From Kordiimonas gwangyangensis DSM 19435 = JCM 12864 (lineage in GTDB: Bacteria > Pseudomonadota > Alphaproteobacteria > Sphingomonadales > Kordiimonadaceae), in assembly GCF_000375545.1 (NCBI RefSeq), contig NZ_AQXF01000004.1, forward strand, positions 62,001 through 126,000: 64,000 nt of DNA, given 5' to 3'. The notes beneath the pieces are model-generated. The model was not told where the DNA came from. It worked only from the letters and a program-made list of their open reading frames with translations, and made no database searches. The translations under genes were made by a program, and so were the position numbers. This document shows positions 1 to 7,714 of the stretch, piece by piece (positions within the stretch are counted from its first letter, which is position 1; every line of letters starts with the position of its first letter).

Positions 1-76
1 CATGTGTTGAAAGGGCGGCGGTGCTGACCCCCATCCCCAGTATCAGTGCGTATTTTCGCAAATTCCGTGCGTTCAT
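1..76 (-). CDS. Exported protein, N-terminal fragment
   Basis: Only the first 25 codons lie in the window; the gene continues past the left edge. The ATG at 76 is preceded by a GTGAGGA ribosome site a few bases upstream. The peptide starts MNARNLRKYALILG and continues with GMGVSTAALS, that is a basic n-region followed by a hydrophobic stretch, so it reads as a Sec signal peptide. The function cannot be told from this. It is divergent from the DUF819 operon and shares its promoter region, so it probably belongs to the same regulated unit. Many TonB receptors in such genomes start this way, but that is a guess. Confidence 0.6.
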   Translation of the reverse strand, partial: MNARNLRKYALILGMGVSTAALSTH

Positions 77-136
77 TTCCTCACCCATTCGCTTTTGTTG
101 CTGCGGCAGCGCCCCTCCGCCCCGCCACAAGAATAT

Positions 137-169
137 GGAAGAATAATTTATGCGATGAATTATTCCTTC
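137..169. promoter_or_regulatory. Inverted repeat with GAATAATT arms
   Basis: The arms GAAGAATAATT (138-148) and AATTATTCCTTC (158-169) are reverse complements apart from one extra base and are separated by 9 bases. The repeat lies in the AT-rich divergent promoter region between the exported protein and the DUF819 operon. The arm matches elements at 262-276, 9117-9195, 13060-13112 and 17040-17059. I read it as a likely operator, possibly for the RpiR regulator at 10554-11408. Confidence 0.45.
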
Positions 170-261
170 TGTAAAGAATTTTTATTCCTAGCGTCCTTTT
201 TCTGTCAAAAAAAGAGGCTTTTCTGCAACGTTTCTATCTGATAGAACCGGTCTGGGAAGAT

Positions 262-276
262 GGAATAAATAATTCC
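262..276. promoter_or_regulatory. Palindromic operator candidate GGAAT-N5-ATTCC
   Basis: The sequence GGAATAAATAATTCC is a 15-bp interrupted palindrome ending about 20 bases upstream of the DUF819 start, where a repressor would block transcription or early elongation. RpiR-family IolR of rhizobia is reported to bind GGAA-N6-TTCC-type palindromes, so the half-site fits that family. The link to the local RpiR gene is inference. Confidence 0.5.
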
Positions 277-296
277 GGGCACAATTCAGGTCGAAC

Positions 297-1532
297 GTGC
301 AACTAATAGAGTTCAGTTTGGCGGGAATGAGCGCGAGTATCGCGGCTCAAGGTTACTGGGAGGTTAACACCTTGATCACAGACGGATTTCAATATCTGGC
401 GCTTCTGATGCTCATCGGCGGGTCGATCCGCCTTTTCGAGACCAAGAGCAAATCGCGTCTGTTTGATTACCTGCCCGGTGTGGTTGCGCTTTATTTTATT
501 GTCATGGTCATGGCCGCCGTCGGTGTGTGGGAACAGTCTGAGAGCGTGAACAAGACCTATTCGGGCGTGAAGAACAATCTCTTGCCCGCCATGATCTTCC
601 TCATGCTGATGAAGGGTGATCTCAGGAAGATCATCGACCTCGGCCCGCGCATGCTGCTCGCATTCGCTATCTCAGCCATCAGCATCGGCCTTGGTTTTGT
701 CATTACCTATGCCGTCCTTGGGCACTGGCTCGCGCCCGATGCGTGGAAAGCCTTTGCGGCCCTTTCCGGCAGCTGGATGGGCGGCATGGGCAACATGGCG
801 GCCATCCAGGGCGCACTTCAGGTACCCGATACCGCCATGGGTTACGCACTTCTGATGGATTCGGTTGATTATGCGCTCTGGGTTATCCTCCTCCTCGCGC
901 TCGTGCCCTATGCGGCGGCCTTCAACCGCTGGACAAAAAGCAACACCGATACCATCGACCGTATCGGCGAGAAGCTTGAGGCTGAAGCGGCGGAGGCCGA
1001 CAAACCCATCGATTTCACCGCGCTTGTGTTCCTTCTGGGTGCGGCGCTTGGTGCCAGTGCCATAGCGCAAGCCATCGCGGGCGTGCTGCCAGCCACCAGT
1101 TTCTTTACCGCCACCACATGGGCGGTGCTGATTGCCACCGTCTTTGGTGTGATCGCCGCCATGACGCCCATGGGCCGCATGGCGGGCTCAAGTGAGCTCG
1201 CGAATGTGATGCTCTATGCCATCATTGGCCTGATCGCCTCCCGCGCGGATCTTGCCGGGCTTGGCGCCGCGCCCATTTATGTTGTTGCCGGGCTTATGGT
1301 GCTGGCGGTGCACGGCCTTGCCATGGTGGCGGCGGCAAAAGTCTTCAAGCTTGACCTCTTCTCGCTCGGTGTGGCGTCGCTTGCCAATATCGGCGGGGTG
1401 GCGTCGGCGCCTATTCTTGCGGCCGCCTATTCCCGCGCGCTGATCCCCATCGGCGTCCTGATGGCCATGCTTGGTTATATCATCGGCACGGGCGGTGGCC
1501 TGCTTGTCGGTAAAATCCTGTCACTGCTTTGA
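297..1532 (+). CDS. DUF819 family membrane protein, putative transporter
   Basis: This 411-residue protein is almost entirely hydrophobic, with roughly ten or more membrane segments. The glycine-rich stretches GSWMGGMGNMAAIQGAL and ASLANIGGVASAPILAAAYS are typical of the DUF819 (YjcL-like) family. The family has no firmly proven substrate; members often sit beside dipeptide epimerases and are suspected carriers. The start used is GTG at 297; an in-frame ATG at 327 is the alternative. The gene ends 12 bases before the NlpC/P60 gene and heads a three-gene operon with it and the dipeptide epimerase. This suggests movement of a murein-derived peptide or amino acid across the inner membrane. Confidence 0.85.
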   Translation: MQLIEFSLAGMSASIAAQGYWEVNTLITDGFQYLALLMLIGGSIRLFETKSKSRLFDYLPGVVALYFIVMVMAAVGVWEQSESVNKTYSGVKNNLLPAMIFLMLMKGDLRKIIDLGPRMLLAFAISAISIGLGFVITYAVLGHWLAPDAWKAFAALSGSWMGGMGNMAAIQGALQVPDTAMGYALLMDSVDYALWVILLLALVPYAAAFNRWTKSNTDTIDRIGEKLEAEAAEADKPIDFTALVFLLGAALGASAIAQAIAGVLPATSFFTATTWAVLIATVFGVIAAMTPMGRMAGSSELANVMLYAIIGLIASRADLAGLGAAPIYVVAGLMVLAVHGLAMVAAAKVFKLDLFSLGVASLANIGGVASAPILAAAYSRALIPIGVLMAMLGYIIGTGGGLLVGKILSLL

Positions 1533-1544
1533 TTGAGGTTCATG

Positions 1545-2996
1545 ATGTCACGTTCACTCCTGACAACCGCCCTTGCCGCCATGGTGGCACTCGCCGCCTG
1601 CAGCCCATCGGACGAGCAGAAAACGGACGCGCGCGAGGTGCATGACGCGGTGATGGAAGGCCTTGCCGACCCGTTTGTCTCGGACGTGATTGGTGTTGAG
1701 GAAAAACACCTGTCGCAGGATTTCTGGACAGCTGCTGCGGGCGCGGATAAAAGCGCGAGCGGTGTGCTCTTGAGCGCGGCAGAGATTGACGCGATGAACG
1801 GCGAGAGCGTGGCGGGCGACCCCACCATGTTCGACCTGGCAAGCTTCCCTGAGAGCCTTTCGGGCGAAGAGGTGAAGGCGCGCCTGCGTTCGATCAGCAA
1901 TGTGCCCTCGTACCCGCGCATCTATATGAACGGCCGCACGCTGACGGAAGCGGACTTTGCCGCCTATGAGGCGACGCTTGCGGAAGATCAGATTGCTGAT
2001 GAGGTGCCGCTACGCTTCGCGCTGGCTGTCCGCCGCACGCCCATGCGCACCTACCCGACGATGGACCGCATCTTCAGCGAAGGGGCTTCCAACTTCGATA
2101 TCGACCGCTTTCAGGAATCGACCCTGTTCCCCGCAGACGTGGTGGTCATCCTCCATGAAAGCGCCGACGGGCAGTGGTATCTGGTCCAGAGCCACAATTA
2201 TATCGCCTGGGTGCAGAAGCGCGATCTCGCCATCGGCCCCAAGGAAGCCATCCTTGATTATAAAGCGGCGGAGAATTTCCTTGTGGTGACGGGGGCGAAA
2301 GTCTTCACCGTCTATAACCCGGAAATGAGCGCGGTCTCGGAAGTGCAGCTTGATATGGGCGTGCGCCTGCCGCTCGACCGCCCCGCGGAGCTTGCACATA
2401 ACCTTTACGGCCAGAACCCGTATCTCTCCCACATGGTGGTGTTGCCCACGCGCCTTGATGACGGCAGCCTTGAGTTTCGCCACGCGCTTATCCAGCGCAA
2501 TCAGGATGTCCGCATCGGCAGCTACCTGCCGTACACAGAAGAGAACATCATCCGTCAGGCGTTCAAATTCCTCGGCGAACGCTACGGCTGGGGCCACAGC
2601 TACAATGGCCGCGACTGCACGGGGTTTGTGTCGGAAGTGTACCGCAGCATGGGTATCATCCTGCCGCGCAATTCGGGTGATCAGGGCAAAAGCACGATCG
2701 GCATCAACAGCCGGTTCGAGAAAGATACCCCGCGCGAGGACAAGCACAAGTTGCTGCGCGCCGCGAACGTGGGTGACCTCGTCTATATCCCCGGCCATGT
2801 GATGATGATCCTCGGCCAATATGAGGGCAACCCCTACGTCATCCATGACGTGACAGGCCTCAATTATCTCGGTGAAAATGGCGAAATCTACAAGGGCACC
2901 CTGAACGGTGTGTCGATCACGCCGCTTCTCACCCTTCAGTCTTCACTTGAACGCACCTATGTTGATGCGGTCTATAATGTAAAATCGATCCGGTAA
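1545..2996 (+). CDS. Lipoprotein NlpC/P60 (C40) peptidase with SH3-like domains
   Basis: The ATG at 1545 is chosen because TTGAGG lies six bases upstream and because it gives a clean lipoprotein signal with lipobox LAAC (Cys19); ATG 1542 is also possible. The 483-residue protein has a long SH3-like middle part (about 130-330) and a C-terminal NlpC/P60 domain. The catalytic Cys358 lies in NGRDCTGFVSEVYRSMG and His418 in GHVMMILG. The architecture matches YkfC-type gamma-D-glutamyl-L-diamino-acid endopeptidases, which cleave L-Ala-gamma-D-Glu from diaminopimelate. The immediately following epimerase gene supports this role. It probably acts in the periplasm, anchored to a membrane. Exact bond specificity is inferred. 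Confidence 0.9.
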   Translation: MSRSLLTTALAAMVALAACSPSDEQKTDAREVHDAVMEGLADPFVSDVIGVEEKHLSQDFWTAAAGADKSASGVLLSAAEIDAMNGESVAGDPTMFDLASFPESLSGEEVKARLRSISNVPSYPRIYMNGRTLTEADFAAYEATLAEDQIADEVPLRFALAVRRTPMRTYPTMDRIFSEGASNFDIDRFQESTLFPADVVVILHESADGQWYLVQSHNYIAWVQKRDLAIGPKEAILDYKAAENFLVVTGAKVFTVYNPEMSAVSEVQLDMGVRLPLDRPAELAHNLYGQNPYLSHMVVLPTRLDDGSLEFRHALIQRNQDVRIGSYLPYTEENIIRQAFKFLGERYGWGHSYNGRDCTGFVSEVYRSMGIILPRNSGDQGKSTIGINSRFEKDTPREDKHKLLRAANVGDLVYIPGHVMMILGQYEGNPYVIHDVTGLNYLGENGEIYKGTLNGVSITPLLTLQSSLERTYVDAVYNVKSIR

Positions 2997-3016
2997 GCTG
3001 ACAGGTAGGCAGTCCC

Positions 3017-4111
3017 ATGAAAATAACAGGCTATAAACTAGGTATGCTGCGGGTGCCACTTGTCACCCCGTTCAAGACAGCGCTCAGGACCGTCGATCAT
3101 ATCGAAGACATCGTGCTGACGATCGAGACCGACACCGGCCACACCGGCTACGGCAGCGCGTCCGCGACCGCGGTGATCACCGGCGATACGCACGGCTCCA
3201 TTCTTGAAGCCATCCGCACCTATATCATGCCGCGCCTTGTCGGCATGGAAATCACCGCGCTCAATGAGATCACACAGATTGTACAGGGTGCGCTCGTCAA
3301 CAATTTCTCCGCCAAGGCGGCGGTTGAGATCGCGGTCTATGATCTCTTTGCGCAGTTCTACGACGCGCCGCTTTACAAAATTCTGGGTGGCGGGCAGCCG
3401 CGGCTCTCGACCGACCTGACCATCAGTGTGGATTATATCGACAAAATGGTCGCGGACAGCATCCGCGCCTGTGACATGGGCTATGAGACCCTCAAGATCA
3501 AAGTCGGCAAGGACATCGGTGTCGACGTCAAGCGCGTGAAAGCCATCTATGCCGCGGTCAAGGACCGTGCGCTCTTGCGCCTTGATGCCAACCAGGGCTG
3601 GTCGCCGCGTCAGGCGGTGGCCGCGCTCCATGAGCTTGAAGCCGCGGGCGTTGAGCTGGAGCTGATTGAGCAACCCGTGAAGGGCGAAGACCTCAAGGGC
3701 ATGAAATATATCACCGAACGTGTACGCACCCCGGTGATGGCGGACGAAAGCACTTTCGGCCCGCGTGAGGTGATTGAGCTTATCCAGATGCAGGCGGCTG
3801 ACATCATCAACATCAAGCTGATGAAAACCGGCGGCCTCTCGAACGCGATCAAGATCGCGGACATCGCCTCCGTCTACGGTGTGGAATGCATGATCGGCTG
3901 CATGCTCGAGAGCAGTATTGCCGTCACCGCCGCCGCCCACCTCGCGGTCGCCAAACCGAACGTGATCACCAAGGCTGACCTTGACGGCCCGTCCCTATGC
4001 CAGTTCAACCCGGTTGGGGGTGCTGCGAACTTTGACGCGTCCGAGATCACCCTGCCGGACACGCCAGGCCTCGGCATCAAGTCGATTGAAAATCTGGAAA
4101 AGCTGGGCTGA
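3017..4111 (+). CDS. Dipeptide epimerase (L-Ala-D/L-Glu type)
   Basis: This is an enolase-superfamily protein of 364 residues, the usual length. The full active-site set of the muconate-lactonising/AEE group is visible: Lys160-x-Lys162 (KIK), metal ligands Asp190 (RLDANQGW), Glu218 (IEQP) and Asp243 (ADES), and the opposite-face base Lys267 (NIKLMKTGG). Such enzymes epimerise the Glu of L-Ala-D-Glu released from murein so that ordinary peptidases can finish the job. It follows the NlpC/P60 gene by 20 bases in one operon, as ykfB accompanies ykfC in Bacillus. No signal peptide is present, so it is cytoplasmic. Other dipeptide specificities within the family cannot be excluded. Confidence 0.93.
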   Translation: MKITGYKLGMLRVPLVTPFKTALRTVDHIEDIVLTIETDTGHTGYGSASATAVITGDTHGSILEAIRTYIMPRLVGMEITALNEITQIVQGALVNNFSAKAAVEIAVYDLFAQFYDAPLYKILGGGQPRLSTDLTISVDYIDKMVADSIRACDMGYETLKIKVGKDIGVDVKRVKAIYAAVKDRALLRLDANQGWSPRQAVAALHELEAAGVELELIEQPVKGEDLKGMKYITERVRTPVMADESTFGPREVIELIQMQAADIINIKLMKTGGLSNAIKIADIASVYGVECMIGCMLESSIAVTAAAHLAVAKPNVITKADLDGPSLCQFNPVGGAANFDASEITLPDTPGLGIKSIENLEKLG

Positions 4112-4124
4112 TCATCCTCTGAAT

Positions 4125-4153
4125 AAACCCCCGTGCGTCAGCGTGCGGGGTTT
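4125..4153 (+). terminator. Terminator-like hairpin after the epimerase
   Basis: The arms AAACCCC (4125-4131) and GGGGTTT (4147-4153) can pair around a 15-base loop. They lie 13 bases after the epimerase stop and before the inverted sugar-transferase fragment. The T-rich tail is short and interrupted, so termination strength is uncertain. Confidence 0.45.
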
Positions 4154-4157
4154 CGCT

Positions 4158-4529
4158 TTAGTAAGCGTTGTCTTTCTCGAAAAACAGCACATAAGCGGTT
4201 TTAAGAAGAATGAAGAGGTCAAGCAGCAGGCTCCAGTTGCGGATATAATAGATATCGCACTCCACACGCTGTTTGATCTTGTCTTCCGTATCAGTCTCAC
4301 CACGCCAGCAGTTTACTTGTCCCCAGCCGGTCACGCCCGGTTTTACCCGGTGGCGTACGGCATAGTTGTCCACCCCTTCCTCAAACAGCTTGCCCGGCGC
4401 CTTGGTGGCTGTGGCATGCGGTCGTGGCCTCACCAGCGACATGGAACCACCGAGCACGTTCAGAAGCTGCGGCAGTTCATCAATGCTGGTTTTGCGGATG
4501 AACTTGCCCACACGGGTTACCAACCAAAG
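4158..4529 (-). pseudogene. Truncated bacterial sugar transferase (WcaJ/ExoY type)
   Basis: The reading frame encodes only the last 120 or so residues of an undecaprenyl-phosphate sugar-1-phosphate transferase. Landmarks are KTSIDELPQLLNVLGGSMSL, RPRPHATATK, VKPGVTGWGQVNCWRGETD and a C-terminal EKDNAY. Intact relatives are about 450 residues. An in-frame TAG at 4530-4532 closes the frame upstream, and no N-terminal part follows. The usually conserved glycine in LVGPRP is Arg here. The 3' end is intact, so this is a 5'-deleted remnant of an exopolysaccharide locus rather than a working gene. Confidence 0.85.
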
Positions 4530-4633
4530 CTAGAAAATAAGACAGTCAAGTTGCCAATTCACTTTAAATCACAGCGCCTTTGTGCGACCAGTATACAGCG
4601 CGAATTTTGCTAAGGGCGTGAGCAATCAACGGC

Positions 4634-5977
4634 ATGAAGATTATATTATACTCATTAATACTTCTTATCCCACTACCCTTTGCTAGCGCCAGACCCATTT
4701 GGCAATGGATTTGGGTGGTACATGTGGCTCTCAGTGGTCTCATTTACCTCTATTGGGCACGCAAACGGTCGACACCGCAGCTGCCCCCGCCATTTTGGTT
4801 TGCTGTAGCGACGGGTATTGGACTCTCCCTTTGGGGACTGGCGCAGACTCTGCCTGTATTGGGCGACAGAAGCATAATAAGCGCGAACGTGGTGTTGACC
4901 CACGACTTTTCGCTCTTCGTTTTAGCACATATTGTGTGGTTGGTTCTTGTTGCGGCGTTTGCGACGCCGCGACGGTCTGGCCGCGGGAGCGGCGCGCGCG
5001 CGCGCAACCTTATTTTATTTTTTGCCCTGACTGGCATTGCCTATGCGGCATATGGGCTCGTCGCCTATGTGTTTGGAGACAATTACATTCTGTGGTTTAA
5101 GAAGGAATTTTCTAAGGGCTCTCTGACTTCTACTTTTGTCAACCGCAACAATTACGCAGCTTACTGCGGCCTCGCACTGCAGTGCCTTGCGGCACATATG
5201 CTCTATCGTTTCCGCATCAGCGGCGGGGAGTGGAGTAGGGGTGCTTTCGGGCATGAGGCCGTGCGCTTCGCATGGTGCTGCCTCGGGGCATTCCTGTTGG
5301 TCTCGGCCCTGTTTCTGACCGGTTCGCGCGCTGGGGTTTCCTCCTCGCTCCTCGGGCTTGGTCTACTGCTGACGTGGGGCTTTCAGATGCCGCGGGCCGG
5401 GGTGGCACCACAGGCAGGCAAGGACGGCCTGCGCAACTTCGCTTTTGCCGCAGCCTTTATCACCGCTTTTGTGCTCATCTACTCGGTCAGCGGATCTCTG
5501 CTCGATAAGCGACTTGCTGGCGGCGTCGATGATGAGGTGCGCTTCCAGGCCTTTGCCCATATGATGCGCGCAATTGCTGACCAGCCATATACGGGTTTTG
5601 GCCTCGGAACCTTTGAGGAAGTGTTCCGTGGTTACCGCGGCACAGACATCCCTGTGGTTTTCGACCGTGCCCATAGTGAGTATCTGGAGCTTGCCATGAC
5701 GGCAGGCATCCCGATGGCGGCGCTGGTGTGCCTCGCCACGCTCCTTGTCTGTGTCTATTTCATCTTCGCTACCCGCGCCTCTACCCGGCATGCCATTTAT
5801 GTGCTGCTGGGGCTCACCACCAGCATCCAGATTCTCACCCATGCGGTGATCGATTTCCCGGTACAGATTCCGGCGGTGGCCTATAGTTACCTGCTGATTG
5901 TCGGCTGTGCTTTTGCGCTCGCGCCAAAAGCCGAAAAGTCGGACACACGGAGGCGGTCGTCAGGTCAGCGTGGGTAA
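4634..5977 (+). CDS. O-antigen ligase / Wzy family membrane protein
   Basis: A 447-residue polytopic membrane protein with a Wzy_C/O-antigen-ligase domain. Landmarks are FVNRNNYAAYCGL, GSRAGVSSSLLGLGLLL and the periplasmic-loop motif GFGLGTFEEVFRGYRG, then RAHSEYLELAMTAGIP near residue 350. Such proteins polymerise or ligate surface polysaccharide units. The start ATG has an AAGGG element about 16 bases upstream. The first 20 codons use unusually AT-rich codons for this window. It is divergent from the sugar-transferase remnant, and no other polysaccharide genes remain, so its substrate supply must be encoded elsewhere or lost. Confidence 0.85.
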   Translation: MKIILYSLILLIPLPFASARPIWQWIWVVHVALSGLIYLYWARKRSTPQLPPPFWFAVATGIGLSLWGLAQTLPVLGDRSIISANVVLTHDFSLFVLAHIVWLVLVAAFATPRRSGRGSGARARNLILFFALTGIAYAAYGLVAYVFGDNYILWFKKEFSKGSLTSTFVNRNNYAAYCGLALQCLAAHMLYRFRISGGEWSRGAFGHEAVRFAWCCLGAFLLVSALFLTGSRAGVSSSLLGLGLLLTWGFQMPRAGVAPQAGKDGLRNFAFAAAFITAFVLIYSVSGSLLDKRLAGGVDDEVRFQAFAHMMRAIADQPYTGFGLGTFEEVFRGYRGTDIPVVFDRAHSEYLELAMTAGIPMAALVCLATLLVCVYFIFATRASTRHAIYVLLGLTTSIQILTHAVIDFPVQIPAVAYSYLLIVGCAFALAPKAEKSDTRRRSSGQRG

Positions 5978-6058
5978 GGCGGGGGCATGTGCGGGGCCTT
6001 GGAATAATCGCACACTTCCCGCACAAAACCCGCGCATATCCCGCACACTTTCCGCAAA

Positions 6059-6082
6059 AAATCGGGCTTTTTGGGCCGATTT
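6059..6082 (+). terminator. Possible hairpin terminator after the O-antigen-ligase gene
   Basis: AAATCGG (6059-6065) and CCGATTT (6076-6082) are perfect complements around a T-rich 10-base loop, between two convergent genes. There is no strong T tract, so this is only a plausible bidirectional terminator. Confidence 0.35.
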
Positions 6083-6116
6083 CACGCACAGGTTTTGCGC
6101 AATTTTCGCGTAGGTT

Positions 6117-6134
6117 TTCAGGAATATTCCTGAA
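6117..6134. repeat. Perfect 18-bp palindrome TTCAGGAATATTCCTGAA
   Basis: The palindrome has no spacer and its core GGAATATTCC shares the GGAA/TTCC half-sites of the promoter palindromes nearby. It lies between convergent genes, 15 bases past the stop of the serine hydrolase, where an operator would be unusual. It could be a protein-binding site or roadblock; a zero-loop palindrome is a poor terminator. Confidence 0.5.
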
Positions 6135-6148
6135 TATGCACCCTCTTT

Positions 6149-7693
6149 TTATTCCGCACGAATAAAGTTGAGATCCTGGATGTCGAAGCTGAAATCAAAA
6201 TCGCTGGTCATATGGTGCATCGTCATGCCGGTGACCTTGCCGGAAATATCGGTTTCAAACCGCACGAAGGCGTCCTCGCCCACCAGCTTGTCATCCCAGC
6301 GGATGATGAAAGTGTTTTGCTCATAAGGCTCCAACTTGCCTGTCAGTTTGGCTGACTTTTCGCTCGCGAACCGCAGTTCTGTGCCCTTGAGCGCGACCTC
6401 GGCTTTGCCGAACCAGGTATCCTTGTAGGTGCCGGCGTATACCTCGAGGCTCAGGAACATCTGGCCTGAACCCTCGCGCCGCTCATCTTTCTGGGCCTTG
6501 GCCGCTTCGCGCGCGGCCAGCCAATCGGCGTAGGTTTTCACCCAGTCGCGTTTCTCACCGCCCAGATAACCATGCAAAATCGCCTGCATCACCGCTGTCC
6601 GCGCCCCATAGTGGCTGCCGTTATTCAGGAGGATGATGCCAAGGTCCAGCTCGGGCACGAGGCTCAGGTAGGCCTGCATGCCGGAGAGTGTACCGGTGTG
6701 GGAAATCACCTCATAACCCAGCACGTCAGCCTTGCGCCACGCCAGCGCATAGGTGCGGAAATGGGTGTTGTTCCAGTCGCGGTCGAGGCTGCCAACGCCA
6801 AGAAGCGTCTCGGATTTCCACATCTCGTCGCGACGTGCTTCGGAGAAAATCCTTGTGCCATTAGGGCTTACACCGCCCTCAAGCTGCGTCAGCATCCATG
6901 TGGCCATGCCGCGCACATTGCAGACCATACCGCCCGCAGCCGCCGACACCGTGGCTTTGCCGGTGATGGCGTTCCGGGGCACCGTGACCTGTTTGCCGTC
7001 CAGCCAGCTATGGGGCGTTGCCACATCGCCAAGCGCTTCCATCGGCGCGTCACCCGAATAGCAGCCCATCTGAAGCGGGTTCAGGATGCGGGTTTGCACG
7101 AACTCTTCCCACGACTGGCCGGTGACAGCCGGCACAATCTCACCCGCCACGATATAAAGCAGATTGTCGTAGGCATAGTCGCTGCGGAAACTGGAAACCG
7201 GCTTCAAGTGCCTGAGATTATGGAGGATTTCGTCGCGTGAGAAGCCCGAAGGTTCCGGCCACAGCATCAGGTCGCCCGCGCCTGCGCCAAGCCCGCTCCT
7301 GTGGGTCAGGAGGTCACGGATGGTAAACTCGCGCGTCACCCATGGGTCCATCATGCGGAAGTCGGGCAGGTGGTCGATCACCTTGTCGTCCCAGGTGATT
7401 TTGCCTTCATCCACAAGGATGGCGAGCGCCGCAGATGTGAAAGCCTTGGTGGTGGAGGCAATACGGAACAGGGTGTCGGGCGTCACCGCCTCTCGGCTGT
7501 TCATGTCCTTGATCCCGTAGCCCGCGAGATGCACCACCTTGCCGTCTTTGACGATGCCGACAGCCATGCCCGGTGTCATGAAGCTCTCGAGCGCGTCATC
7601 AACGACAGCTTTGATCTCCGTGTTCTTGAGCGCGTCCGCTTCCGCCACGGGCGCGGTGAGAAGGAGGGTGGCGAGAGCAAGCTGTCTAAGCAT
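6149..7693 (-). CDS. Secreted serine hydrolase, beta-lactamase fold, with C-terminal DUF3471-like domain
   Basis: 514 residues with a Sec signal (MLRQLALATLLLTAPVAEA). Motifs of the class C beta-lactamase/DD-peptidase superfamily are present: Ser80-T-T-Lys83 and Tyr175-D-Asn177. The last 110 residues form a beta-rich domain resembling DUF3471, often found behind this fold. Family members include D-aminopeptidases, DD-carboxypeptidases and esterases, so the substrate cannot be fixed. The neighbourhood of D-amino-acid and murein-peptide genes suggests a D-amino-acid-containing peptide. It is the second gene of an operon behind the NhaC-type antiporter, with a 21-base gap. Confidence 0.9.
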   Translation of the reverse strand: MLRQLALATLLLTAPVAEADALKNTEIKAVVDDALESFMTPGMAVGIVKDGKVVHLAGYGIKDMNSREAVTPDTLFRIASTTKAFTSAALAILVDEGKITWDDKVIDHLPDFRMMDPWVTREFTIRDLLTHRSGLGAGAGDLMLWPEPSGFSRDEILHNLRHLKPVSSFRSDYAYDNLLYIVAGEIVPAVTGQSWEEFVQTRILNPLQMGCYSGDAPMEALGDVATPHSWLDGKQVTVPRNAITGKATVSAAAGGMVCNVRGMATWMLTQLEGGVSPNGTRIFSEARRDEMWKSETLLGVGSLDRDWNNTHFRTYALAWRKADVLGYEVISHTGTLSGMQAYLSLVPELDLGIILLNNGSHYGARTAVMQAILHGYLGGEKRDWVKTYADWLAAREAAKAQKDERREGSGQMFLSLEVYAGTYKDTWFGKAEVALKGTELRFASEKSAKLTGKLEPYEQNTFIIRWDDKLVGEDAFVRFETDISGKVTGMTMHHMTSDFDFSFDIQDLNFIRAE

Positions 7694-7714
7694 GGTGGTT
7701 GCCTTTTTCGGGTG

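Noticed and set aside
2010-2846. Long open frame opposite the NlpC/P60 gene
   Set aside because: It mirrors the high-GC coding strand of a well-supported gene, has no ribosome site or family motif, and overlaps the catalytic domain completely.
3981-4613. 210-codon frame spanning the epimerase end and the sugar-transferase remnant
   Set aside because: Its 3' part is the antisense of the sugar-transferase fragment, whose conserved motifs are clear on the minus strand.
6148-6166. Inverted repeat TTTATTC-N5-GAATAAA at the end of the serine hydrolase
   Set aside because: It lies within the last codons and stop of the gene, is AT-rich and easily formed by chance, and has no T tract.
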